This document shows, piece by piece, positions 1-11,629 of a stretch of 64,000 nucleotides of DNA. The stretch is from positions 1,240,001 through 1,304,000 of the forward strand of contig JAALGY010000052.1 of the NCBI GenBank assembly GCA_032358165.1, given 5' to 3'. The position numbers and the translations under genes were made by a program. This stretch comes from Diplosphaera chodatii. Its lineage: Eukaryota; Chlorophyta; Trebouxiophyceae; Prasiolales; Stichococcaceae. Each line of letters starts with the position of its first letter. Position 1 is the first letter of the stretch. The notes under the pieces are model-generated. The model saw only the letters and a program-made list of their open reading frames with translations. It was not told where the DNA came from and did no database searches.

Positions 1-393
1 TGGGAGTGCCTGTGTCACCCTGATGCAGAGGGCGTCCTGCTCCATGCATCAAGGCTCTGACGATGGCGGTATCGCCATTGCAGGACGTGCAGGCCATACT
101 TCAGGGCGTGATCAAAGAGCTGCCGCCTGCAGCACCTTTCAAAGGCCGATCATACATCCAGCGCCTGCAGGCAAGCCTGGGCAAGCAAGCCATACCCAAC
201 CTGATATATCGACGCCGCCACATGTGTACCAAATGGTCATGAGCCACCACTGTCCCTGTCCATCGACCAGGTGGAGGCTGCTGCGGCTTCCGCGGAGGCT
301 GCGACGTCGAACGAATTGCCAACTGCGCATGGCAGTGCTGACGAAGTGGAGGCCATGGATGTGAGCACAGCTGGCGGCCAAGAGGGCTCGTGA
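1..393 (+). CDS. 3' end of an unrecognised gene, cut by the window edge
   Basis: Two coding-like segments lie in compatible frames. The first (about 92-162) follows a CAG acceptor and reads DVQAILQGVIKELPPAA and onward to RLQ. The second (about 271-393) starts after GACCAG, is rich in Ala, Glu and Ser, and ends with ...GGQEGS and a TGA at 391-393. Joining them in phase 0 needs the donor CAG|GCAAGC at about 163, a GC-AG intron; reading straight through instead hits a stop near 232. I recognise no domain. The acidic, low-complexity tail suggests a disordered C-terminus. The gene begins outside the window. It ends only about 50 bp before the methyltransferase start, on the same strand. Confidence 0.45.
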
Positions 394-442
394 CGCCATA
401 TGCACTGTGCGCATCAGGACCGCCAGTGGCTGCACACTGCTG

Positions 443-1866
443 ATGCTGGACACCCCGCAGCCTGCCCCGGTGCCATGCAGCTCAGACAGTCACCAGCGGT
501 CCTCGGCACGGCAGGCAGCTGCCCAGCAGGGTCATGCCAGCAGCAGTGCCAGCGATGGCAATGCTGCAGCCTGCAAGGCTGCGTCTGATGGAACAGCATT
601 CAGCGGCACCGATGCAGCCCCACCTGCAGCGTCGGCTAGGTCCTTTGTACCTGGGGCGACGGCAACATACTTGCAGCCAGGCTACTGGGATGCCAGATTT
701 GCTGCAGAGGACAGCTACGAATGGTGCAAGGTCAGTTTGCGGCGGACTGTCACGTCCATAAACAGCACTGTTGCTTGCGAGCCAGTGCTCTCTTGGGGCT
801 GCACCTTCACTCATCACTTGGACGGTGTTGAAACCTGCCAAATGACCAACTGCAGGACTACAGCGAGTTCAGGCACCTGGTGGCGCCGCAGCTGCGGCCG
901 GCGGACAGGATACTGGAGCTGGGGTGCGGCAACAGCGGCCTGGGCGGGGCGCTGGCGGCAGACGGCGTCCGCCACGTGACGTGCACCGACCTGTCGGGCG
1001 TCGTGGTGCAGCGCATGCAGCGCAGGGCCGCAGCCGGCTCCTCGCCGGTGCGGTACCAGGTACGACGCCATGCGCTATATATTCACATCTGCTCCAGGGA
1101 GTGTCATGTTTTGCGAAGACATGCAGCCGTTGCCAGCTCTATGTGTGACGCCACCTCGCATGTTTGCAGGTGGCTGACATGCTGCAGCTGCCCTTTCCAG
1201 ACGGCAGCTTCGATGTCGTGATCGAGAAGGGCGCCCTCGAGGTGAGGATGCTACACACTGTACAGCGAGTGTCCAACAACACCAAACATCCCGATGCACT
1301 GCATCGTCCTGGTGTGACGGATATGGTGACACGCCGGCTGACCCTTACTGCATGTAGGTGTTCTTCACAGACAGTCCGAGTGCCTGGGATCCGACGCCCA
1401 CTGCTCGACGCCGCTTTGCCAAGGCAACTGATGAGGTGACAGACCACTCGCTTCGATGCTATGTAACTCGTCAACAGCAACGAAAGGATGCGGAAGCCAT
1501 GTCACGAAACATACCACGCCAGCTTGCCGTCCGCAGGCACACCGCGTCCTCGCGCCAAACGGCGTTCTCATTTCCGTCAGCTTCGGGCAGCCGCCCTTCC
1601 GGGTGCCGCTGCTGCTGGCGTGCCGCGAGCACTCGTGGGACTGCCGCGTGGAGCGCTTTGGGGAGTCGCTTGACTACTTTGTGTACGTGCTGCGCAAGGG
1701 GCGGCGGCAGGCGACGGCAGCGTCCAGCCAGCAGGACGCAGACGCTGCGGCGGACTGTCTGGGGGTTGCACTGGGCCCGCAGGTCAGGGCCAGAGGTGCC
1801 GACCAGGAGGCGCCCATGCATGAGCACATGGACGATGAGGGCTACCTGATGCAAATGACGCTGTGA
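443..1866 (+). CDS. Class I SAM-dependent methyltransferase, EEF1AKMT4/METTL13-like
   Basis: Probable protein-lysine methyltransferase of the EEF1AKMT4 (ECE2-type) and METTL13 family, whose characterised members methylate translation elongation factor eEF1A. Exons fall at about 443-731, 856-1060, 1171-1241, 1355-1436 and 1540-1866. After a Ser/Ala-rich leader comes the family hallmark YLQPGYWDARF...SYEWCK, then SAM-binding motif I LELGCGNSG with the acidic post-I residue in CTDLSG, the segment MLQLPFPDGSFDVVIEKGALE, and the C-terminal strands GVLISVSFGQPPFR and LDYFVYVLRKG. The start is the first in-frame ATG before the conserved block; the leader is weakly conserved, so it may differ. The stop is TGA at 1864-1866. 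The target is inferred from family only. The gene faces the 3' end of SMC6. Confidence 0.8.
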
Positions 1867-2150
1867 GCAGTTCTGCACACCTGTGTACAGAAGCACGGCT
1901 GCAGCATGGTTGGCTGGCGTTTCAATTCAGGAATGCCATTTTCGGATGTGGTTCTGGATGGGGAATGTATCATCTTACGAAGCTCGTTGTGAACATTGGC
2001 GATGCAGCAGAACTCGTAGCTGCAAAGCTTGAAGACCTATGACAATCCACCAAAACAGCGCTGAACGTCCGGAGGGCACCATGGCCGCTAGTCATGGAAG
2101 ATTGAGTACAGCAAGCCCATCATGCAGGGCAGTCCATGCGCACAACTGCG

Positions 2151-5100
2151 TCAAGATGCGGTGGCATTGTCCCGAGCCTTGCGCATTTGATGGACTTGCA
2201 CAAACCAGTCTGGGATGTCGGTGATACTGTCGTTGCGAAGTATGGCAAGGTCTCTGGCTTTCTGAACGGCGCTCACATCCTGCATGTGAAGCCTGGTTGG
2301 TGATGAACCGTCCTTGCCAGCTGAATGACACCTCTCAGCGCAGGTTGACAATGAAGATTCCAGGCCATGGGCACCTGGGGGCTGAGGAGGATCAGTTGGC
2401 GCGATGTGTCCTGTAGTGACATCTCGATGAGCAGCTGCAGCCCCAGCGTGCGGTTCATCGCATCCATGAACTGTGCACAGCATGTCACAAGCTGCGTGTT
2501 AGAGCATGTCCGTGCGTACGTGTGCCCTTTGCAGGTGGGGGGACTGGTTGCTTGGTCGGCCCGACAGGGGATGCGGACGGCACGCGGCGCAACCCACCAC
2601 GTCGAACTCGTCCAGGCAGCAGAAGGGGACGCTGATGACATTTTCCAATGCCATGGTGAAGGCGAGCGTAGCATAGCTGCGCTCACCGCCTGACAGCCCC
2701 TTCAGATCCGTCTGCATCATTGGGAGGATGCACATCAGCATGAAGGACGGTGCAGTCCCCTGTAGTGCCCATAGCGCCATGCATCAGGCTGAGACAGTCT
2801 AATCAGCCCTTGGGCCTGCGAGTGGATGCTGCTTACGGTCACAGCGACCCACCGACTTCTGCCAGTCGGGCCGATGTGCATCTGCCATGTTGGTGGAGAC
2901 GTGCAACTCCAGCGTCTCCGCCCGACGGTCGATGGTGATGTCTCCCAGGAATTCCCGGCACGCCATGTACCTGACAGTACGACGACGCCTGATCAGTAGG
3001 CCGATCAAAGACTTGCACTCAGGCAGGCAAAGCCAGTGAGCAAGGGCGTGCAGCAGCAGATTCCAAACGGGCCAAGCGTACACATTCCAGCATTGCTGCA
3101 TGTCATGTATTTGTCCCAGGTTTTCGACAGACTCACTCGCGGAAGCGGTTGGTGAGCGTGGTCTGCGTGAACTTGCGCAGGACCTTGTAGCGGGCCTTGC
3201 GCGCCGCCAACCCGTCATGCATTATCTGCGCGATCGACTCCATGCGCGCCAGACACTTGTTGGCCTTGTCCACCCTGGGCGACAGCTCCAGCCGCCGGTT
3301 CTGCAGCGCACAGTTCCCTGAGACATCCGCACCGGCTCCTGGCAAGTTGCAGCAAGCAGCAGTGGCTACAAGCCAGCATGCGAGCTCAGTGCGCTGATAT
3401 TGGGTTTTACATGCCTAACATCTAGCAGTGGGTGCAGCTTCTGGAGCAAGACCCGAGGGCGGCCAGTGTCGTGCACAGGGCTGCGCGTCAAATGGATGCT
3501 CATATCGCCTGCCAGCTGCGCAACTTGGCAACGACATGGTCCAGCTGATCGCTATGACGTGGAGCATGCCGGCCAGCAACTACCTGCAGCGACTCCAGGG
3601 AGGCGCCTACGTTGCGCTCGCTCTCCCGGATCTTGTGCTGCACCCGGTCCAGCTCCTCCTGCAGCTGCTGCGTGTCCTGCAGCGCCGCCTCCACCTGGCG
3701 ATGTGTCACAATCAAGTCGGACAGTGAGGGCAGACTCTGTGCAGGAGAGTTGAACCGCAGCGCGGCACAGCCGCCAAGTTGGGGAAGACTGATGTTTGAT
3801 GCATTGAAGTTTGATGCATTCAAATGTTCACAGGTGAGACGATGTAGTTGTGGTGGTGCAGAACACCTGCACTCCATGAACTGCGGTGCACACCTGGTCG
3901 GGCGTGCAGGCTGCGTCAGCGGCGCCGCCGCCGCGGGCGCGGCCGGAGCGGCGGGGCGCGGGGCCCAGGCGGCCCAGCCACGCGGCGCGCACATGCTGCC
4001 GCGCCTCCTGCCCATCCTCCTCGCTGCACACCTGCGCGTCACGGCAGCTCCACACCCTTCAGAACGTTGGGTGCAAGGGACGTGGTGAGGCTGCGTCACG
4101 CACTTGACGCCAGGTTCCTGCTCCGGCATACAGCAGCCTGGCGGGCCAGCACACCTCGAGGGCTTGCCGGCGGTCCTGTGCTTCCACCGCCCGGTGCGCG
4201 TCCAGCTGGGCCCGCATGGCGTCCATGTGCTCGTTGAGCCTCGCCAGCTGCGAGTGACGTGCGGTGTGAATCAGCATCGAGGGATCAGGGCACCGCTGCC
4301 AGATGTCAGCAACACGTGATGCAGACACTTGCTGCACATGCGAGCGGCAGGCACAGCAAGCATGCGTGCAAGCTGTCATCCCTGCACCACCGTCCCTGCA
4401 ACTGTTGTAGGCATCACACCTGTGTCTGATAGTTGGTCAGAAGGGTCTGGCGGTCGTCAAGTGCTCGCGAGGCAGCCGTCAAGGTCGCGCCAGTCGCCTC
4501 GTTGCGCTCTCTGAGAGCCCCAGCCTCGGCCTGTGCAAGCGGTGCATGAGCGCATGTAACTTCCACCTGACGTTGAGTTTGCTGTGGCTGTGGCAGCAAT
4601 GCCACTTCTTTACAAGATCAATGAGGGCTTCGCAGGGGAGCACAGTTCTCTCCTTTGATGATGCCAGAGCAGCGGCGCAGCAATGCAGCAGCACCTTTGC
4701 CGCGTCCCACTGCTCCTTGGCTTCCGTCTCGGCCGTCTCAGCTGCTGCCACCGCCGCAGCGGCAACCGCCGCCTGCAGCATCCAAGGAATGCATACGGTT
4801 TACTTGCGCCCTGCAGCCCGCCCTGGTGCTGGGTTGAATCCCTCGACAGGAGGTTGGCCAGGATACATGCAGCCATTCCCCGAACAAGCCGACGGACCCC
4901 AATGCTGACGATTGCGCAGTCAGTCCACCGCCTCCTGCTTGTCGATGGGTGTTTAGAGGTGGGGTGTACCTCCTGCTCGTAGATGGCGAGGTCCGCCCGC
5001 TTCTGGTCCACGGACGACTGCAGGTCGTCGGGTTTGCCGCCCTCCAGCTCGACCCCGCGGTCCATGACGGCATTCTCCGCTACCTGGCTGTCCGTGAGCT

Positions 5101-8100
5101 TCACCACCGCCGCCCGGTGCGCGCGTCTTGCAGCTGCATGCGCCTGTGGCTGGCACGGCAGCTTGTCGCGCTCTGCCGCTCATACGAGCATAATCCGTCA
5201 TACCATGCGGTCAAGATGCACAGCTCCACAGCATGCAACGAAAGGCAGACGCCTCCGCTGGTAACAACCAACAGAGTTGGGGTTCTGGGTGTGACTCAGG
5301 TACCTCCTTTGCAAGGGCCTCCTCACGACGCGCTCTCTCCCGCGCTGTGTTTGCAACGTCCAGAGCGCGCTGGGTATCTTGCAGCTTCCGCTCCACCATC
5401 CGGATCTCGCTGGCGACGTCAGTCTTCAGCCGCGGGTGCAGCGACTTATGGTTGCGCATCAGCGTGCTGGACGCCTGGCCCCTGCAATGGAAATATGAAT
5501 AGTTTGTGTGGGGTGACCCTGCTAGGTGCTCAATGGCAAGCGGAACACGCGAGGTTGCTTGGGTAGCGAGCACGGCGGGCCCTACATGAGGCAGTAGCAC
5601 GACTCCGTTGACCAGGCCACCCACGGTTGCACACGCTAGCGTGCAGCACACCTGTTGTGCGCTTTGGAGCCGTCCCGGGACCAGGCCGCCGTGATGACCT
5701 TGCGCTGGCCCAGGGGGCCGCGCATCATGCGCAGCGCCTCGTCCTCGCTTGGCAGCAGCGCCGCACGCTCCAGCTTCTGGTCTATCAGCAGGTTGCGCAC
5801 CGTGTGCGACTGCGTGCTTTCCTGTACCCTGCAGAGGCCAGCGGATTGCACATGAGTGCACACTGGACAGGAGCGAGGTGAGCCCGGTCTGGCACAATCA
5901 ATCACTTTCAACGCGTCAGGAGTGCACGCACTGGAGCACGTCCAGCATCGTCAGCACGCTGGGTGGTGCCTGCTCCTTCTGCGTCAGGTCATGCGGCTGG
6001 ATGTCGAAGTTGAACACGACGCATGATACGCCCTGGCGCATGTTGCACCGCCGAGCCAGGTCCTGCAGAAGGCTTGACAGAAACCATCACACGAAGTGAG
6101 GAGCTGCTTCACACGCACTCAACTTCGGCGGGGATCAGCGTTCCACAGTCATCAAGTCTACAGTATGACCTTCATGAGCCGCAGATCCTCGTGATCATGG
6201 ACGATGAACATGTCGAACATCTTGCCAATGGCCACCTGCACTTTCGGAAAGATTGGGTCAGTAGTCACCCCTGTGACATAGAGCCAGTGGCACCTCATCA
6301 TCACCTATGCACCCAGCCACGCTCTGCTGATCAGCACGACCGTCACCTCCACAGGCATCGCCCATGTCTCATCGGTCAGCGTGAGCAGGCTGCCGAGGGG
6401 CCCCAGGGGCGGCCTGTGGAAGCGACCCTGCTCCACCGCCGCCGACACTGCCCGCATCAGCGCCTTCATGGGAGCCCCGCCGAAAGCCATGAGCGGGTCA
6501 CCTGGGGACGCATGACCTGGCTGTCAGGCTGCCAGTCAGGTGCCGAGTCTTTGGGGGCAGACGTTGTGTGAAGCCAGTGGTGTGCAGGCCATTTTGCTGT
6601 CAATGCTGCAGGGAGATGGACCCACCCTGCCGGGCGCTGAGGTCGCGCAGCTCGCTCTGCAGGGTGGTGACGGCACGACCGGCGGCCTGGGCACCACGTT
6701 CTTTTTCCTGGACCGCCTGCAAGCGTTTGCAACCCACAAGGTGTGTGCATGCACCTACTCGATGGTAAATGATGCTCTTGTCCTGCTTCAAACACAGGTG
6801 TCAAGAGGCGGCGGACCGCGAAACAAAGGGCGTCCTGATACCGTGCCACACCATTTCACACGCCCCAACAAATGCAGGTCGGAAAATCAGCTCACCTTCT
6901 GTGCCTCCTCGAGTGCGACCTCAGCCTCCCTGAGCTGCTGCCGCTGCGTGGAGTCATCAGCAGCCGCTGCCTCCCTCGCACGCTGGCACTTCGCCAGACG
7001 CTCGTTGAAAGCGCGGTGCGCGCGCTGCAGGGGGCGCACATGATGTCAATAAGGAAATACCCCATCAAACCAGATTGATGCCGCTCTTTTGTGTAAGGCA
7101 GGAAACCTGCCATGGCTTTTTGGCGCAGCTACCCAAGAAGACATTGTTGGTGGCTTCGATTGTGTTTTCGGCGGCACACCTGGCTGTTGCCCGCAAACTC
7201 ATCCGCTGCCTTGTCCGCCTCAGCAGCCAAGATCTCGAGTGCGACCCGCTCCTGTTCCGCCTCGTTTTCGGCCTTGTCCGCCTCGCGCCGCTTGTTGCGC
7301 AGCGTCTACGATGATCGTAGTACCGGTGTAGTGTGCACTTCAGCCGGTAGTTTCAGCAGCTGCAGGCGGCACACCCGCAGGGTGGCCAGCTGTGTGACGC
7401 CATGACATAATGCAGATGCAAGACTGATCACCTGCGCAGCAGCCTTGACAGCATCCTTGAGCAGGCCCTGACGGAGGGTGACTTCCCGCACTTGCGGCAA
7501 GATGCGAAGCAGTGCAGCCTCCTGTGGCGAGTGCAACACCAACACTGTCAGAATGTTCTGGCTCAGCACTATAAAAGCGCCGCATCTGAATGGCAGCCAT
7601 GGCGGAGGCCTGGCCAACATCTGATAGTCTCAGTGAAGCAACACAGGTGGTTGCAGTGACAGCATGCAATGCTCGCTCTACACACGTTGCAACACTTGCG
7701 TGAGGCGCTGGCGACTGCCGGGTGACTGTCCCAGCGTGATTACGGCTGGGCCTGTGTCACCTTCTCTGCCTTCTCTGCCTGCCTGGCCTCAACTTCCGCC
7801 TGCTCCTGCTGGATGGCATCCTCACACTCGGCCACCCTGCCGGGCAGCATGTCCAGCTTGCTCTGGTACTCGTCGCCAGCCTTGACCCTGTCATACACCT
7901 GTCCCGAAAGCAAACCCACACATCAGCAGCCGTGAACGTGGTGCGGCCCTGCACTCCACCTGGCGTAGGGTGGATGCCGGCACACTGCTGGGGCTGTCAT
8001 GCAGCTGCTGTCACGGGACTAGACGGCGGACATGCGCATGCCACATCGGGCATGCGCAGGGTGGACATGTGGGCGCACATGCTGCCAGATCATGGTGCGG

Positions 8101-11037
8101 TTGATGCTGCCCTCCAGACGCTTGAGCGGCTCCACCTCCTGCAGCGCCTCGATACTGCGGTCCACCTCCCGCAGCTGCTTCCCTTGCTCCTGAACACACA
8201 CACCACAGTGCTTCAACCCATGACTCTCAAGTACAACAGCACGCCTCAGTGGTGCAAGCCAGCTCATTCAGCTATCCTGCCTGCTCACGCTATGCAGTGC
8301 ATCACCAACGTTGGAAATGCCACAGGCACATGTCATGTCTGCTGGACGCCGGGCATGAGCTGAGTTGCAACCGATGCAGCTACCCGGGTCTGAGCACTTC
8401 AGCAACTGGAGGCCAATAGAGGCCACTAAGCTCTTGCCTCGGCGCTGGCACGGTACAGCTGGAGCTTCTCGACTACGCCCGCGTAGTCCTCGTCGGCTTT
8501 TGCAATGTTCGAGGCGCTCTGGTCCTGGTGTGTCGCCTGCAGTTATGTGCACAAGAAACAAATAGAAGGGTGTGTCCGCAGTGTGCTATGTCGATGAAGC
8601 CAGGACATGTGCCATCAAGCATTTGACCAGCAATAATGGTTGGTACACTGTACCTGCATGTATAAGTCGTACTTCTTCTTCCCCGATGTTTCGGATGCAA
8701 ATTGGCGGCAAACATCCTGCATAGCAGTGTCCAGTGAGCTTGAAGCATCTACAGCCGCCGTGCCACTGAACGTATATTTCCCTGATGCCCTGCGGTATTG
8801 CAGCACAAGATGTGCATTTGCTGTGGGCACCTGGCCCATGCACACGGCGGGGTTGTTGGCCTCGATGCTGAAGTGGTTCAGCAGCTCGTCCAGCTGTTCC
8901 CGGTTGCCTAAACCGACCTGCACGTGCAGAAACACATTGAAAACCACGTGTGCTACCGAAGGTGCACCGCCGCCTCATGCTGTATCGTGGTTGCCTTAGC
9001 ATGTTGTGTCGCTGTGAACAAACGTGCGAAGGTGATCTGCCACACCTTTCGGCCATCCTGGTCTGACAGCTTCCAGGTGGAGCTGCCTGAGGCTGTGATC
9101 CGCCGCTGCACTGTGACGGTCCTGCCATAGGTGTGCGGCTGGAATGCATCATCACCTGCAGCCAGGACACAATGCAAGTCTGCCATGTGCCGATGCCACC
9201 GGGATGCAAGCTCAAAGCATGCCAGCCCAGGAGCAGATGCATGCCACCTTCACCTGTGTTCCAAATGGTGACAGCCGCCACAGCCGCAGGGCAGCCAGTG
9301 CGCACAAATGCTGTTGCACTGGTGGCTCGGCCTGTCTCCCGTGCGGTTGCGCCAAGGCATACCTGTGAAAGAGCCCAGCATGCGTGAGTATGGCGCCACA
9401 GCATCTGCAAGCAAAGGCTTCGAGTCAGCAGAGCCAGCAAAACCCCTGCCTGAATTGCATTCATGACGGCCGTCTTGCCACTGCCATTGGTCCCTGAAAT
9501 GAAGACGATGTTTGGCCTGCATCGTCAACATGCAGTATCAGCTGCAGCAAGGTGGACACCACCGAAAATCAGACCTGCACATGGTCACAACCCCAGACCC
9601 AAGGCGTCATCAGCATGTACGCACTTGAACTCCATCTCGAAGTGCTCGTGGCACATGAAGTTCTCGCAGTGGATCTTGGCGATGTGGCCGGCAAAGCCAA
9701 TGCCCTGCTCTGCATCCGGCTGTTGCACCGGCCCGCTGTAGCGAATCTCCGGCTCAAGCGCGGCTGCTGGCTGCGAGGGCCTGTAGCCCAGGTCTGCCTC
9801 CTGCTGCTGCTGTTGCTGCTGGCCCCGCTTGGGCCGCTGCCCTGCAACTGAAGCAGTTCTGTTGCCTCGGCGTGTGGGCTGCCGTGGAGGCGACTCAGTC
9901 TCCTCCTCCTCGACGGCAGTCAGCCGCGTCGCAGCGACTGCTGTGCCAGTTGACTCAGGGGACTGCCCTGATGGCTCGGCTGTGCCTCCTGCGATGCATC
10001 GCGCAGTGGGTCATCACCATGTACTTGCAGTGGCGCATACTCATACAGCACAGATGAATCTGCGCTTGCCATCATGATGCATGTCAGGCGCACAGCAGGT
10101 ACCTGCTGCTCGGCGAGCGCACTCTGCGGCCGCCTCCTCCGCCTCCACCTCACTCGCCTTGCGCTTGCCGGCATTAATCTCTCGCCGCCGGGAGTCGAAA
10201 GCGCGCAGCTCCTCGTCATCGTCACTGTCCTCCGCCATCGAGCCGCCAGGGTTGATGCCATCGCTGTCTGGCGCAGCTGCTGCGGCTCCATCCAGATCAA
10301 TCTGCTGGGCACTCGAGTCTTCGCTGGCTGCCTCTGGGCTGCTGTGGCCGCCCTGCAGCTGCAGCCGCCGCTTCTTGCGCGTGAGGCTCATGGGCGTGCC
10401 CTTGCGCCGGTTGCCAACTCTCTGCTGTGGGGCCTGTGGCGTTCGTGGCGCCTGCGACTGTGTTGCAGGCCGCTTCCGGCTGGCTGTGGCCTGACTGCCG
10501 CCCCGACCGCTGCCACCGATCTGCCGCTTGCCGCTGCTGCTGCGTTTAGCTGGCTGTGCCTTGCGACCCGACGTGAGCTTGCTGCTGGCTTTGAGCAAAG
10601 GCCGCTTGCGTTTGGGCGCCGAGGTGTGCTTTACAGGGGAGTCAAACCCATGCTCGCGCAAGATTGCTGCCGCAGCCTTGGGCAGCGTCACCACCCGTGT
10701 CTTGAGCGGCTTGCAAAAGACCTCGTCCCAGGATAAATGTTCCTGGTCGCCGTCCTGCTCGTACCTTGCGCAGCCAGAAGAACGTGTCCAGTGATGGACA
10801 GCGGCGCGTGTGACTGATGGTCATACAGCATGACCTTGCATGATGCGTAATGTTTGTGCAAGGGAGCACCCTGCAAATAGGTCACCTAATCTCAGCGTAC
10901 AGACCGGGATAGTCCTTGATGTCGTCTACCACGTCTATCACCTCAGCTTTAAACCACCCTGCATCCCAGGCTTGCCCGTCACCCTCGCCGGCCTCCCACC
11001 ACCTGTCAACTTTGGCGCCCGTGAATACCTGCAGCAT
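2151..11037 (-). CDS. SMC6: SMC6, structural maintenance of chromosomes 6, with N-terminal Tudor-like extension
   Basis: ATPase of the SMC5/6 complex, acting in the nucleus in recombination repair and replication-fork stability. On the minus strand the order is: Walker A with GTNGSGKTAV (about 9510-9470) preceded by the SMC6-type CENFMCHEHFEMEFK (about 9690-9630); long coiled-coil exons; hinge with APMKALMRAVSAA...GPLGSLLTL (about 6480-6370); a second coiled-coil arm; signature LSGGERSYATLAF with Walker B CCLDEFDV (about 2700-2600); then FMDAMNRTLG, LILLSPQ and a tail ending at TGA 2151-2153. There are more than 25 exons. Upstream of Walker A, exons at 9988 down to about 9600, 10764-10103 and 11037-10886 join in phase into one frame. 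They encode a polyQ stretch, a Lys/Arg-rich disordered region and a Tudor-like segment. The ATG at 11037 has an in-frame stop just upstream, but the preceding CTGCAG could also be an acceptor, so the start is uncertain. A shorter start is the ATG at 10391. Confidence 0.9.
9797..9825 (-). repeat. CTG/CAG repeat coding a polyglutamine tract in the SMC6 N-terminal region
   Basis: A run of CTGCTGCTG...TTGCTGCTG on the plus strand reads as about seven consecutive glutamines on the minus strand, between the basic linker and the SMC6 head. Confidence 0.7.
10764..11037 (-). other. Tudor-like segment at the N-terminus of the SMC6 reading frame
   Basis: Exon 11037-10886 reads VFTGAKVDRWWEAGEG then AGWFKAEVIDVVDD and YAEI. 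It splices over a 121 bp GT-AG intron (10885-10765) to YEQDGDQEHLSWDEVF. The pattern W-F-x-A-x-V-x-D-V ... Y-x-x-D-G-D-x-E-x-L-x-W is that of Tudor/PWWP-like small beta barrels, where the YDDGD turn follows the strand carrying the aromatic cage. The phase (AG + G) is consistent and the frame then stays open for 660 bases to the next donor. Domain identity is inferred by eye. Confidence 0.5.
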
Positions 11038-11629
11038 CAGTCAGCTCGGCGTCGCCAAAGAGCAGAAAGCACACCCAAGGATACTGATCTGAGTTCAAAT
11101 GACTTCCGAGGTGACCGTTCGTCAAAGAGGCGTGTTGTTAGCGAGGCGAGCTGCCTGCGCCAGCGCGGAAGCCGTGTTACAACAGCAATCAAGATCACCT
11201 TCGCATCCGCAGCGCTGTCGGGGCAGTACAACCTCCTCACTTGCGGCATCTGGCTGGCCCATCAGCAGCAGCAGCCGTGTGACCCAGTGCCGCCTGGGTT
11301 GGCAGGTATGTCACATGCATACAGACCATGATCGTATGTCAATGGCAACATGTAGGTCAGCTGCTGGATTGTGAAACCAGGAAATCGATCGCAGCACGCT
11401 GGTGTGCTGCGATCCCCGTGAGCGAAATCAACTGCACAACGGTGCTGCAGTGCAACTCTTGAGGTTTTGGATACGTGCTGCATCTACAGGGTAGGAACAC
11501 TATTGAATGCATAGTGATGTGTTGCAGATGGACAGGCACGGCTGTCAACGCATCACATCACTGTGCCCCATGCTTGAGCTGCCGCCATCGTCAAGGCTTT
11601 GAGCCCACTTTCGAGGCTGGCTCGAAGGG
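11038..11629. promoter_or_regulatory. Divergent intergenic region between SMC6 and the TAF1C-like gene
   Basis: About 590 bp with no recognised protein. It may hold the promoters of both genes and possibly an unidentified first exon of either. No clear core promoter element stands out. Confidence 0.35.

Noticed and set aside
8586..9464. 292-codon minus-strand ORF
   Set aside because: It runs through SMC6 introns and changes frame relative to the conserved exons; only its first codons (MNAIQAG) belong to the Walker A exon.
10074..10736. 220-codon plus-strand ORF
   Set aside because: Antisense to the Lys/Arg-rich SMC6 N-terminal exon; the low-complexity complement keeps the opposite strand open.
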